Assembly (NCBI RefSeq): GCF_024054555.1
Contig: NZ_JAMXLY010000019.1
Location: forward strand, 1 to 54,594
DNA: 54,594 nucleotides
Direction: 5' to 3'
DNA from: Segatella cerevisiae
GTDB lineage: Bacteria > Bacteroidota > Bacteroidia > Bacteroidales > Bacteroidaceae
Shown: positions 35,664 through 44,538 of the stretch, one piece after another
Numbering within the stretch: position 1 is the stretch's first letter
Layout of the letters: every line of letters begins with the position of its first letter
Made by a program: the position numbers and the translations under genes
Notes under the pieces: model-generated
Told to the model about the DNA's origin: nothing
The model's database searches: none
The model's input: the letters and a program-made list of their open reading frames with translations, nothing else

Positions 35664-36872
35664 TCAAGAAATCGGTTCAAGTCTCCTCTTGAGAAAGAAC
35701 TTTCTAGTAGCTAAGAAGAAAAGAACGACGCCACAGACATTGTCGCCTACTACCATCCAGAAAGCTGCGGAATATCCGAAGAACTGTGACACAATACCAC
35801 CCAGCAGGATACCTATACCGAATCCGAAATCCCAGGATGTGAGGATGGAGGAATTGGCAGTTCCTCTCTGATCGTGACGTGCTGTTGCCACAAACATATT
35901 CAGGAATGCAGGATACATGTGACCGTTGCCAAGTCCGATAAGGCATGCCGAAAGGTAGTAACCTACGAGATTCGGGAAGGCGACGAAGACCGTATACCCC
36001 ACTAGGGCGATGATCATTCCATAAGCTGCATTATGAGTGACGTGCCCTTGCCTCAAAGATTTTGCCCCCTGAAGTCTGGAGCAGACAAGTCCTAGGGAAA
36101 GAAAAGCGAAATAAGTGCCGGTTCCATCGGTAATTCCCATGACATCTCTCGAATAAATGGCAAGGTAATTACTCAACACACCGAAGCAGAAACCGAACAA
36201 TGCGATATTGATTGCCAACAGCCATGCACGTGTCAGGAAAAAACGGTCAAGGGAGAATTTTCCTCTATTTTCTACAATATCCTTAATCGGAATTTTAACC
36301 GACGAATCAATCAGGAAGCCTATGATGGCAACGATCAGGGCGATCCAGAAAAGTACAGTAAAATTATGGCAAGCCTCATAGATATAAATACCTGCAGAAG
36401 GAGCCACAGCCATCGCCAAATTATTGCTCAACCCATAATATCCCAAGCCTTCTGTGCGCCTGGTCGAAGGCAGTACGTCAATGGCCGCCGTACTGTTCGC
36501 GACAGTAGCTGCGCCAAAAGGTCCTCCATGAACGGTCCGGACGATGGCGAACATCAATAAGGTACCGGCTACCAAATAACCGGCAAAGCAGGCAGCAAAG
36601 GCGAAGACACAAGCCATCAGCACCTTTTTCCGATTAAAACTGTCGACGATATAACCGCTAAAAGGACGAAAGAGCAGAGCTGCCACAGTATAGCCAAACA
36701 GTACCAGTCCGATGACGTCTTTCGTCGTCCCGAAACGCTCAGTCAAATAAATCGGAAGCAGAGGGGCAAGCAGATAAAAGGCAAAATACATCATGGCATT
36801 GGCTGCCAACACCTTAACGTAATCGATATTCCAAAGTTTGTCGTTACTCTCGTGTTGTAAATTTTGTTGCAT
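35664..36872 (-). CDS. MFS transporter
   Basis: A 402-residue major facilitator with about 12 membrane segments. The GYIVDSFNRKKVL loop between helices 2 and 3 is the MFS motif A (G-x-x-D-x-x-x-R-K). The AIVRTVHGGPFGAATVANSTAAIDVLP stretch is typical of the arabinose-efflux/multidrug group. I use the ATG at 36872; the frame extends to 36947 but the first 25 codons are polar and unlike the family. Substrate unknown. It ends facing the repeat-bearing intergenic region. Confidence 0.87.
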   Translation of the reverse strand: MQQNLQHESNDKLWNIDYVKVLAANAMMYFAFYLLAPLLPIYLTERFGTTKDVIGLVLFGYTVAALLFRPFSGYIVDSFNRKKVLMACVFAFAACFAGYLVAGTLLMFAIVRTVHGGPFGAATVANSTAAIDVLPSTRRTEGLGYYGLSNNLAMAVAPSAGIYIYEACHNFTVLFWIALIVAIIGFLIDSSVKIPIKDIVENRGKFSLDRFFLTRAWLLAINIALFGFCFGVLSNYLAIYSRDVMGITDGTGTYFAFLSLGLVCSRLQGAKSLRQGHVTHNAAYGMIIALVGYTVFVAFPNLVGYYLSACLIGLGNGHMYPAFLNMFVATARHDQRGTANSSILTSWDFGFGIGILLGGIVSQFFGYSAAFWMVVGDNVCGVVLFFLATRKFFLKRRLEPIS

Positions 36873-36967
36873 ACTCTTATTTCTCGTATATTGTGTCCTT
36901 GTCTCTGAAATTCCGAATTTCGCATTACCGGATTCGACTACCTCCACCGGCGATCATGTCCCGGTCA

Positions 36968-38053
36968 TCAGTCTTCAAAATCAATCTCCAATTCTCTCCA
37001 TTCCGGTCTATCTTTCTCCTGATCTCCCGATTTGGACACCGACAGACCCATGAGGCGGATAGCGTGATTCACGTCATAACTGACTTGCCTCAGAAGGGAT
37101 TTTGCCAAAGGCAGAATATCAGCCTTGGTCCGGAGTAATTTTCCTTGTGTCAAACTACGGGTAATCTGGGAGAAATCGCCATATTTCACTTTCAACGTCA
37201 AAGTCCTGCCCTCAAAATGACTCTTCTCAATACGCTCCTGAAGTTCAAGGACAATATGATAGAGTTCGATAATGACAGTAGACTTCAAACTGATATTTTC
37301 AGAAAACGTATGCTCGCAGCCCACTGATTTCCGCTCACGATGCGTGACCACAGGCCGCTCGTCTATACCCCGTGCAAAATCATAGAATATGCTTCCGGTC
37401 TTTCCGAAAACTTCTATAAGATGTTCCTGGGAACAAGAACGGAGTTGGGCGCCCGTAAAGATACCCATCTTATGCATGATTTCAGCAGTCCTCTCACCCA
37501 CGCCCCAGAATTTTTCCACCGGCAGTTGAGCGATAAAATCGAGTGCTTTTGAAGGATGGATGGTACAGAGACCGTCAGGTTTGCGATAATCGGAAGCGAT
37601 CTTAGCCAGGAATTTATTGTAGGAAACACCGGCGGAGGCCGTCAGATGAAGTTTATCCCTGATCTCCTTTTTTATCGCTTTTGCGATGTCATCGGCAAGC
37701 GCGATATTCTTTTTATTCTCCGTGACATCGAGGAAAGCCTCATCAATGGAAAGAGGTTCGACCAAGTCGGTATATTCGTGGAAGATATCACGGATCTGTT
37801 GGGAGATCTGAACGTAATGTTCCCGATGTCCTTCTACGATGACCAGTTCCGGGCACAAGTGCTTGGCCGTGACCATAGACATGGCAGAATGGACACCAAA
37901 CTTCCGCGCCTCATAGCTGGCGGTAGCCACCACTCCCCGCGTACTGTCATGACCGACAGCCACAGGCCGTCCTTTCAGTTCAGGATGGTCCCGCTGCTCG
38001 ACACTCGCAAAGAAAGCATCCATATCAATATGTATGATTTTACGCTCTGCCAT
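36968..38053 (-). CDS. dinB: DNA polymerase IV
   Basis: A 361-residue Y-family translesion polymerase. The catalytic acids are Asp10 (IDMDAFFASVEQ) and Asp104/Glu105 (PLSIDEAFLDVT). The finger/thumb and little-finger regions are complete, including the helix-hairpin-helix segment near 185. No C-terminal beta-clamp peptide is obvious in ELEIDFED. A -7 box lies 10 nt before the ATG. No LexA-like site was recognised. Confidence 0.94.
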   Translation of the reverse strand: MAERKIIHIDMDAFFASVEQRDHPELKGRPVAVGHDSTRGVVATASYEARKFGVHSAMSMVTAKHLCPELVIVEGHREHYVQISQQIRDIFHEYTDLVEPLSIDEAFLDVTENKKNIALADDIAKAIKKEIRDKLHLTASAGVSYNKFLAKIASDYRKPDGLCTIHPSKALDFIAQLPVEKFWGVGERTAEIMHKMGIFTGAQLRSCSQEHLIEVFGKTGSIFYDFARGIDERPVVTHRERKSVGCEHTFSENISLKSTVIIELYHIVLELQERIEKSHFEGRTLTLKVKYGDFSQITRSLTQGKLLRTKADILPLAKSLLRQVSYDVNHAIRLMGLSVSKSGDQEKDRPEWRELEIDFED

Positions 38054-38063
38054 ACTCTAAATG

Positions 38064-38071
38064 CAAAGATA
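38064..38071 (-). promoter_or_regulatory. -7 box of dinB
   Basis: Minus-strand TATCTTTG; transcription would start about 6 nt before the ATG. Confidence 0.5.
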
Positions 38072-38233
38072 CAATTTTCCGGTGAATTCCTAAAAGCGTA
38101 TTCGCCAAATTGCAGACTTTGCATCAAAGTATCACAATCCCCCCTGACTTGCTTGTTCAAAGGTCGACAGGATGGAACGAGACAGCGGTTGTGTCAGATC
38201 AAATGCAAGGCATAGCAGTCAACCGGCATGCCA

Positions 38234-40348
38234 TCAAATGGAGAAAGATATCCCGACCTGGAAATTCCGACCCGGTGCCGCATTGTAATACCGTGCCCCA
38301 TAGGCATTGATATCGTAGCCCAAACTGTATTTCTGATTCAGAATATTATCAAAGAACAAGAATATCTCTTTCAGATTTATCCGATGTGTAGATTTGGGAA
38401 GATAACTGATCCGGGCTGACAACTGATGATAGCTGCGGGCATAGGCATCGTTGGCATCATCCATAGCTGCACGACTGGCATAATGGTATTCCACCATACA
38501 ACTCAGGGACCATGGCAGACCGGCTTTCAGATTAGTGACCAGTGTCGTACGTGGCACCCCTGGCACCCGATTGCCCGAATAATCCTGATCATCCTCCTGA
38601 TAGTCTCCAAAGTGATAGAAGGAATAGGTATAACTTTCGTTCAAATATAAGAAACGGATAAACCGGCTATCTTTCTGAGGCAAAATACCGCAGAAGACAG
38701 AACCTTCTATGCCCGTTTGCCGGATCTTACCGGCATTGACAAAAAACGCCTGACTCAATTCGTTCTGACGGGATATAATACCATTGTTGAGGATGTAACG
38801 GTACACTGAGGCATCGACCATAAGGCGGTTATCAAACAGATTGAGCCGGAAACCAGTCTCATAATTCCAGCCGGTTTCAGGTTCAAGATCTTTATAGATC
38901 TTCTGATCCGACGGACGCACCTCATCAGTTGTGGGCACGGAATAGCCTTTACTTACAGTTGCCCGCAGAGAAAGATGGGAATTAAATCTATAATTGATGG
39001 CGAAATGAGGCATCCAAACCGGATGGAAGTTGTCACTGACTCGAGTTGTATCCTTAAAGCGATACCCGTCGAAATTCCATGAAACTGCCATTTCGGCTAT
39101 AAAGCGCTTCCATTCTATCCTGGAGCGGACAAAGCCGAAGACGGCATGACTCATAATGTTACTATAGGACTGTTCATCACCGGCTACGCCTCCATTATTA
39201 TCAAAAGTATGGATATGAGAGGACATGAGTTGTCCTTCAGCCCCTACTTCCAGACTCGGTTTGAAATCGACTTGCTCTTCATCCGGTCTGTGCAGAGCCA
39301 GATAGGTCCGGAAGCCCAGATTATTCATCTGGTCACTTTCATAGTCCGGTATAGCATAATTCCGATGTTTCAAATGTGAGCCCCATAGAGCAGTCGTAAA
39401 GTCGGCATACGCATTGAATGACGTTTTATTGGAAACTCCTAAAAAGAACATATTGTCCAAGCTCCCTGTATTCTGCTCTCTTGACCCAGGCTGAGTTTTA
39501 GTCGCAGGTCTGGACATTCGGGGATCGGCATCAAACTGTGCCTTGGTCAATCCACCGGGTGTGTCATAGTGTATTCCCGAGAAGAAAGACATGATATTCA
39601 ATTCCGATTTCCTGTTGTATTTCCAGTGGTCGTCCAATTGAAAGAACAAGCGACGCGAAAAGGACTGGTCTCTGTAACCGTCAGATCTCTGATAAGAACC
39701 ATTGAGATTCAAAAGATTGTTGGACGGCCGAACCTGGTAATGAAAGGCTCCTCCTGCCAGCCCATACGAACCGCTGAAGAGTTTCAGACTGCCTATTTCG
39801 GATCTTTGGTTCTCAGACTGCAGCAGAACGACGCCACCTGAGTTTTCTCCGAAAAGACTGCCATCAGGACCCTTGAGTATCTCTATTCTGGAAATAACAC
39901 TCGGGTCAATCAAATTCAAATAAGTATTCCCTCCTGCATCCGTCAGAGAAAAGTCATCATAATAGATTTTCACATTCCGTATGCCGTAAGGAGAACGGAT
40001 CACATTCCCTCTGATAGACAAGCGGTAACTTGCAGGAGAACGTTCTTCCATCCTCACGCCCGGAACAGAATTCATGGTTGCAACCAAAGAAGTCGGTTGT
40101 CTTGAATTCAACTCCAACTGATTGATGACGTTGACAGATGCGGGGGTCTGTGACAAATATTGATTATGGAGATAACCATTGATGACAACCTCCGGTAAAT
40201 TCGTATGGGAAGTATCCGAATGTACGAGAATACTGTCATTTGACTCCCCTTTACCATATATGAGAGAGGAAGACATCAACACCAGCATGCACATCAGGCA
40301 TCTTTCAAGCAAATCCCGTCTTCCTGCAATGTTACCGTTTCTATTCAT
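38234..40348 (-). CDS. TonB-dependent outer-membrane receptor, YncD/PqqU-like plug pattern
   Basis: A 704-residue TonB-dependent receptor. A signal peptide (about 13-32) is followed by a plug domain whose SIRG...RSPYGIRNVKIYYDD stretch (111-132) and ISRIEILKGPDGSLFGENSGGVVLL resemble, from memory, the plug of E. coli YncD (PqqU), the PQQ receptor. The rest is a 22-strand-type barrel ending in the aromatic GRNFQVGISFSI. There is no SusC-type N-terminal extension and no SusD partner, so it is not a polysaccharide system. It starts 2 nt after the stop of the preceding receptor gene, so the two are co-transcribed and probably coupled. The PQQ link is inference. Confidence 0.85.
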   Translation of the reverse strand: MNRNGNIAGRRDLLERCLMCMLVLMSSSLIYGKGESNDSILVHSDTSHTNLPEVVINGYLHNQYLSQTPASVNVINQLELNSRQPTSLVATMNSVPGVRMEERSPASYRLSIRGNVIRSPYGIRNVKIYYDDFSLTDAGGNTYLNLIDPSVISRIEILKGPDGSLFGENSGGVVLLQSENQRSEIGSLKLFSGSYGLAGGAFHYQVRPSNNLLNLNGSYQRSDGYRDQSFSRRLFFQLDDHWKYNRKSELNIMSFFSGIHYDTPGGLTKAQFDADPRMSRPATKTQPGSREQNTGSLDNMFFLGVSNKTSFNAYADFTTALWGSHLKHRNYAIPDYESDQMNNLGFRTYLALHRPDEEQVDFKPSLEVGAEGQLMSSHIHTFDNNGGVAGDEQSYSNIMSHAVFGFVRSRIEWKRFIAEMAVSWNFDGYRFKDTTRVSDNFHPVWMPHFAINYRFNSHLSLRATVSKGYSVPTTDEVRPSDQKIYKDLEPETGWNYETGFRLNLFDNRLMVDASVYRYILNNGIISRQNELSQAFFVNAGKIRQTGIEGSVFCGILPQKDSRFIRFLYLNESYTYSFYHFGDYQEDDQDYSGNRVPGVPRTTLVTNLKAGLPWSLSCMVEYHYASRAAMDDANDAYARSYHQLSARISYLPKSTHRINLKEIFLFFDNILNQKYSLGYDINAYGARYYNAAPGRNFQVGISFSI

Positions 40349-40350
40349 TA

Positions 40351-42570
40351 TTATAAGTTATAGGTAAAACCTGCCATAAAGTTTCTCGGAGCGCCCGGCC
40401 ATTTGTAAATGTTATTATAGGCACTCTGCCAATAAACTTTATTCAGGATGTTATCCAAATTAAAGAAGACCTCTATATGATGCCACCGGTACTGTAGTGC
40501 ACCGTTGAATATGACATATCCGGGTAAACGCAGCCCGGGAGTAAGCGTATTCCGGCGACTAACCTGACTGTGTCCGAGCATAATGCTGAGATTGCTCAGG
40601 AAGCCATGATCAAAAGTATATTTGATCCAACTGTTACTAATATTCTTCGGCGCATTTTCCTTCAGGTTCCCGACTTCACTCGGGACATCACTCTTCTCTA
40701 CTTTTGCCACATCATAGGCATAGTTGATATTGACGGATAAGTTCGGAAGAATATTGCCGTTCAACTCCAGTTCTATGCCTTGAGAACGATCCTCGCCATG
40801 CTGGACATACAGATCAGGTTGGGAAGGATCATTGGCATTGACTGCCGTATTCTTCACATCGAGGCGATAGACGGCTAATGTCGCCATCAACTTCTGATTG
40901 AAAAACATGCCTTTCGCACCAAACTCATAGAGTTGGCTCACGATAGGTTTGAACGGATTCTTGAATATCTGAAGGTCATTGGACTGTTCGAACGGATCAA
41001 ATCCTTTGCTGTACTGGACATAAGTGGTCACGTTAGGAGTAATGTCGTACAAGAGAGCGATCTTCGGCAGCCAGATATTCTCTATCTTTCCGCCCAAATC
41101 CACTTCATCGTCGTCATCGTCTGCATCAGCAGAACCCTCATCGCTACCGGAATCATCGTCATCATCAGCCCCTCTATAGAACTCACGCCTGATACCTGCC
41201 AGTAATTTCCATCTGTTCCAAGTCAGGAATTCCTGGATATAAAGGCCTTGAGTACGATAGATATCGGCATCTACTTCATTATTCTCGTTATCAGCATCTG
41301 AAAGCACATAAGTGGAGAAATCAGGCGTCTCATACACCGGGTGCCTCAAACTGAAAGCGCTGACGATCCCGCTATTCTTGCCAAACAGAGAAGGAACTTC
41401 ATACCTATCCTGGTCACCACGATTGATTTTCGTCTGGATATAATCCCAACCTGCCACTAGGTCATGTTTCAAAGGACCGGTCTTGAAACGGAAACTGAAA
41501 TAGTTGGTCAGACTATGAGTGACCGTCTTGTAGTTCCACTTCGTGTAATACAATCCTATCGTATCCGGTGAGAGATAACTCTGGAAACTATGCTCCGCTA
41601 CTTTCTCATTGGAGATATAGTTCAAATAGCCGGTATTGAAACTGATATGCTTGTTGAACTTGTAAGATCCGAATATGGAAGTTGCAATATCGGTCTCCTT
41701 CAGTCTGTCTCCCTTTTGGTTCAAAGTCAGACGAATGGGTGAGAAATCTTTAATCGATTCGTTTTCGATTCCCGGAACACCGCGATCCAAGACAGAGTTG
41801 GTATGGGAAAGAGAAAATTCAACATTCAACTCCAACTTGTCATTAGGGATAAAAGACAAGGACGGCGCAATCTGATAAGAGTGCGCAAACTGATTATCCC
41901 TGAAAGAATTATGGGTATCATACCCTGCATTCAATCTGTAGAGCAAGGTCTTGGATTTATTCAAAGGCCCGGTCACATCCCCCATGAAGCGCCAGTGGTC
42001 CCAACTTCCACCCATGACTGAGACACTAGCCCTGTTCGTGTCTAAAGGTTTCTTGGAGACCAGATTAATGCTGCCCCCAGGGTCACTGTTGCCGTACAAG
42101 GTGGCTGCAGGACCTTTGAGGATCTCTATTCTCTCCACATTGACCAGCATCGGACTGGCAAACTTGGAGTTGTAACCTCTAAGACCGTTGAACAACCTCG
42201 CATTTTCAGCTCTGAAACCGCGGATCGTATATTCATCAAAACCGGAATAACTGGCTACACCGGCTACATCAGAAGAAATATCCTGCAAAGAATATTGTAA
42301 CTTATCATTGATCAATTCCTTGGTCACCGACGAGATGCTTGCGGGAGTCTGAAGTATAGGTGCCTGTGTCTTCGTCAACATATAGCTATAGTCACTCGTA
42401 TAACTCTGCACCCGTCTTCCTTCAACTTCCACGGTCGGCAAAACCACTTTTGTACTGTCGTTCTGTGCATAGGTATTCTGAGAAATACCTACCCACAAAA
42501 ACAAAATCGAGAGACCTTCCACAAAAGGAAGTCTCCCGATCTTAAATATTCTCGATGTCATGTTCATCAA
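40351..42570 (-). CDS. TonB-dependent siderophore-type receptor with a highly acidic loop
   Basis: A 739-residue TonB-dependent receptor. After a signal peptide (cleavage near YAQ-ND, about residue 36) the plug reads TIRGFRAENARLFNGL and ERIEILKGPAATLYGNSDPGGSINLVSKKP, the pattern of FhuA/FhuE/FpvA-like siderophore receptors. The C-terminus (NFMAGFTYNL) ends in the barrel signature. Residues 468-491 are extremely acidic: two runs of five aspartates plus further Asp and Glu in 24 residues. This likely lies in an extracellular loop and could bind cations. The gene begins 11 nt after the quinoprotein stop. The ligand is unknown; a metal or metal chelate is inferred. Confidence 0.87.
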   Translation of the reverse strand: MMNMTSRIFKIGRLPFVEGLSILFLWVGISQNTYAQNDSTKVVLPTVEVEGRRVQSYTSDYSYMLTKTQAPILQTPASISSVTKELINDKLQYSLQDISSDVAGVASYSGFDEYTIRGFRAENARLFNGLRGYNSKFASPMLVNVERIEILKGPAATLYGNSDPGGSINLVSKKPLDTNRASVSVMGGSWDHWRFMGDVTGPLNKSKTLLYRLNAGYDTHNSFRDNQFAHSYQIAPSLSFIPNDKLELNVEFSLSHTNSVLDRGVPGIENESIKDFSPIRLTLNQKGDRLKETDIATSIFGSYKFNKHISFNTGYLNYISNEKVAEHSFQSYLSPDTIGLYYTKWNYKTVTHSLTNYFSFRFKTGPLKHDLVAGWDYIQTKINRGDQDRYEVPSLFGKNSGIVSAFSLRHPVYETPDFSTYVLSDADNENNEVDADIYRTQGLYIQEFLTWNRWKLLAGIRREFYRGADDDDDSGSDEGSADADDDDDEVDLGGKIENIWLPKIALLYDITPNVTTYVQYSKGFDPFEQSNDLQIFKNPFKPIVSQLYEFGAKGMFFNQKLMATLAVYRLDVKNTAVNANDPSQPDLYVQHGEDRSQGIELELNGNILPNLSVNINYAYDVAKVEKSDVPSEVGNLKENAPKNISNSWIKYTFDHGFLSNLSIMLGHSQVSRRNTLTPGLRLPGYVIFNGALQYRWHHIEVFFNLDNILNKVYWQSAYNNIYKWPGAPRNFMAGFTYNL

Positions 42571-42581
42571 ATTTACTCCAT

Positions 42582-44198
42582 TTATAAGGAATAGATGACG
42601 ATCTTACATTTAGCAGATGCACCGACACCGGTCCACAAACTTGATTTCAATCCGGCTGTTACAGCGACATATTGCTTTCCTTTAATAGCATAAGTGATGA
42701 CGCCACCGGCATTCATCAAACCAGTAGAACCCTTCCAAAGGAGTTTTCCTGTCTCAGAATCAAAGGCATAGACATCGCCGTTCTGAGCAGCTGTGAACAA
42801 CAGTCCACTTGCAGTAGGAGTAACACCGGAAACGATAGGAGAAGTAGCATGATAAGACCATTTTACAGATCCGTCGGCGGCATTGAATGCCTTCAACCAA
42901 CCTTTAGCCTGATCAGCCTTGTCCCAGATCATGTCTGAAGCACCAAACCATTCCTTACCAACGGCAGGTATGTTTTTCTTAGCTTCTTCCAAAGAAGGCA
43001 ACTTCATCTTGACGCCCCAGTCATCGGTGCCATTGAACAACAAGTTTTTCGTCGGATCAAAAGCAGGTCCGTTCCATTCATTGCCGCCCATATAGCCAGG
43101 TTTGAAATAGGTATAGATTTCACGGCTCAAACGTACATCGGTATTGATACGTGTAGTTGTAGGTACCTCATAAACGAAAGGCAGAGCCTCAGCCGGATCT
43201 TCAGTAGTAGCGATCTTTGAACCGTCCATTACAGTCAGCAGGCCATTCTTGCCAGCCTCAGCAACCAATTTGCGGTTGTCTTTTGTAGTAAAGATAATAG
43301 GTGCGGCAGAAGCATCCCAATCGTGGGCGTCATTCTTCACAACCTGTTGATTTCCTTTAACCTTACCGGTATTGATATCCAAAGCGATGACATTATTGAA
43401 ATAAGGTCTGTCTGCGCCACGGAATTCAACATCGAAGTCAGGAGATGGATTACCAACAGATGCATAGAGCAAACCGTTTTCCTTATCTATAGACATTGTT
43501 GTCCATACACCGCCACCGGAAACTGGCAGTCCTGTAGAAGTCTTCGGATTCTCTTTCGCATCAGGAACGGTATTGAACCTCCAAAGCATGCGGCCGTTGG
43601 AAGCATCCAAAGCATAGACACTACCGATAACACCGGCATTGTCACCGCCACCATTTCCGATAAAGACTTTTCCATCGTATGCAACAGGGCACATACCGAA
43701 GTATTTCCCGGGATCAGTTGCACCTTGAGGAATAACATCCCAAATTAATTTGCCGTTTTTCATGTTATAGGCCAGTACGTGTCCGTCAGAAGTTCCTCTG
43801 AACAATCTGCCGTTCAAGTAAGCCAATCCTCTGTTGGCGCCATAGCCTGAACCTCCACCCTTACGGGTAGCCTTCCAGATCAACTTCCCAGTCTTACCGT
43901 TGATAGCATAGGTTGCAGTATCTGTAGAGAAATACAATTTACCGTCTATAGCCAAAATACCGGTTTGGAAACTGTTGACATCTGAACCTAGATCAAATGC
44001 AGCTACCTCTTTCATATTAGCCACATTTTCTGGAGTAATCTGTGTTAAAGGAGAGAACCGGATACCATCAATAGTTCTGTTATAACTCGTCCAGTTTTCT
44101 GCCTTATCCTCGACCTGAGCGCTCAATGCACCCGCTCCCAAGCATAGAAACAACGCTGAGATCCCAAGGATTCTGTTAATATTACTTTTTTTATTTAT
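42582..44198 (-). CDS. PQQ-dependent (quinoprotein) dehydrogenase, exported, non-ATG start
   Basis: A 538-residue eight-bladed propeller protein (numbered from 44198). A signal peptide (about 1-28, ending GALSAQ) precedes repeated propeller motifs such as YALDASNGRMLWRF, KAFNAADGSVKWSY and YAFDSETGKLLWKG. Active-site candidates are Asp186 (where PQQ alcohol dehydrogenases have Glu, GGGDNAG), Asn250 (GNPSPD), and Asp293 with Asp295 in HDWDAS. No vicinal Cys-Cys pair is present; a single Cys lies in FGMCPV. No ATG exists near the 5' end. The best start is ATA at 44198, 6 nt after AGAGGT, giving a normal signal peptide; a TTG at 44153 would give only a 13-residue one. The likely substrate is an alcohol or sugar oxidised in the periplasm, unproven. 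Confidence 0.82.
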   Translation of the reverse strand: MNKKSNINRILGISALFLCLGAGALSAQVEDKAENWTSYNRTIDGIRFSPLTQITPENVANMKEVAAFDLGSDVNSFQTGILAIDGKLYFSTDTATYAINGKTGKLIWKATRKGGGSGYGANRGLAYLNGRLFRGTSDGHVLAYNMKNGKLIWDVIPQGATDPGKYFGMCPVAYDGKVFIGNGGGDNAGVIGSVYALDASNGRMLWRFNTVPDAKENPKTSTGLPVSGGGVWTTMSIDKENGLLYASVGNPSPDFDVEFRGADRPYFNNVIALDINTGKVKGNQQVVKNDAHDWDASAAPIIFTTKDNRKLVAEAGKNGLLTVMDGSKIATTEDPAEALPFVYEVPTTTRINTDVRLSREIYTYFKPGYMGGNEWNGPAFDPTKNLLFNGTDDWGVKMKLPSLEEAKKNIPAVGKEWFGASDMIWDKADQAKGWLKAFNAADGSVKWSYHATSPIVSGVTPTASGLLFTAAQNGDVYAFDSETGKLLWKGSTGLMNAGGVITYAIKGKQYVAVTAGLKSSLWTGVGASAKCKIVIYSL

Positions 44199-44265
44199 AA
44201 TAATACCTCTTAGAAAAAATTATTAGTTTTAAATCCTAAATACAATAATTAATACAATCCATGTA

Positions 44266-44273
44266 CAAAGTTA
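44266..44273 (-). promoter_or_regulatory. -7 box of the quinoprotein/TonB-receptor operon
   Basis: Minus-strand TAACTTTG; the transcript would start near 44261 and have a leader of about 63 nt before the ATA start. Confidence 0.45.
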
Positions 44274-44495
44274 CAAAAAAAACCAAAAATGAGTAATTAT
44301 AACTTATTTTTTTTCTAACTCAAAACGTTTTTTTTACCTTACTAAGTCTTTCCTCTCTTTTCCTTCCTTTTCACCTATTATAAAATAGACCCAGGTTACC
44401 TGTTCCAGAACGGATCCCCGATAAACAGAAGTGAAGCGGTCTCCTGAAAGGATAAAAAAAATTTTACGCTAGTCTGACTTTTCGATTATTTTCAC

Positions 44496-44503
44496 TAACT
44501 TTG
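44496..44503 (+). promoter_or_regulatory. -7 box of argS
   Basis: TAACTTTG, 35 nt before the ATG at 44539. Confidence 0.55.
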
Positions 44504-44538
44504 CACTTACGAATTCGAATCACTGAAATTATACCGGT

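Larger units (their letters stand above)
44199..44538. other. Divergent intergenic region between the quinoprotein operon and argS
   Basis: An AT-rich stretch carrying the -7 boxes of both neighbours and no gene. Poly-A and poly-T tracts at 44274-44340 may bend DNA. No clear palindrome was found. Confidence 0.5.

Noticed and set aside
42582..44153. Annotating the propeller protein as BamB
   Set aside because: BamB is a lipoprotein of about 390 residues; this one has 538, a Sec signal and the GNPSPD/HDWD active-site-like motifs of quinoprotein dehydrogenases.
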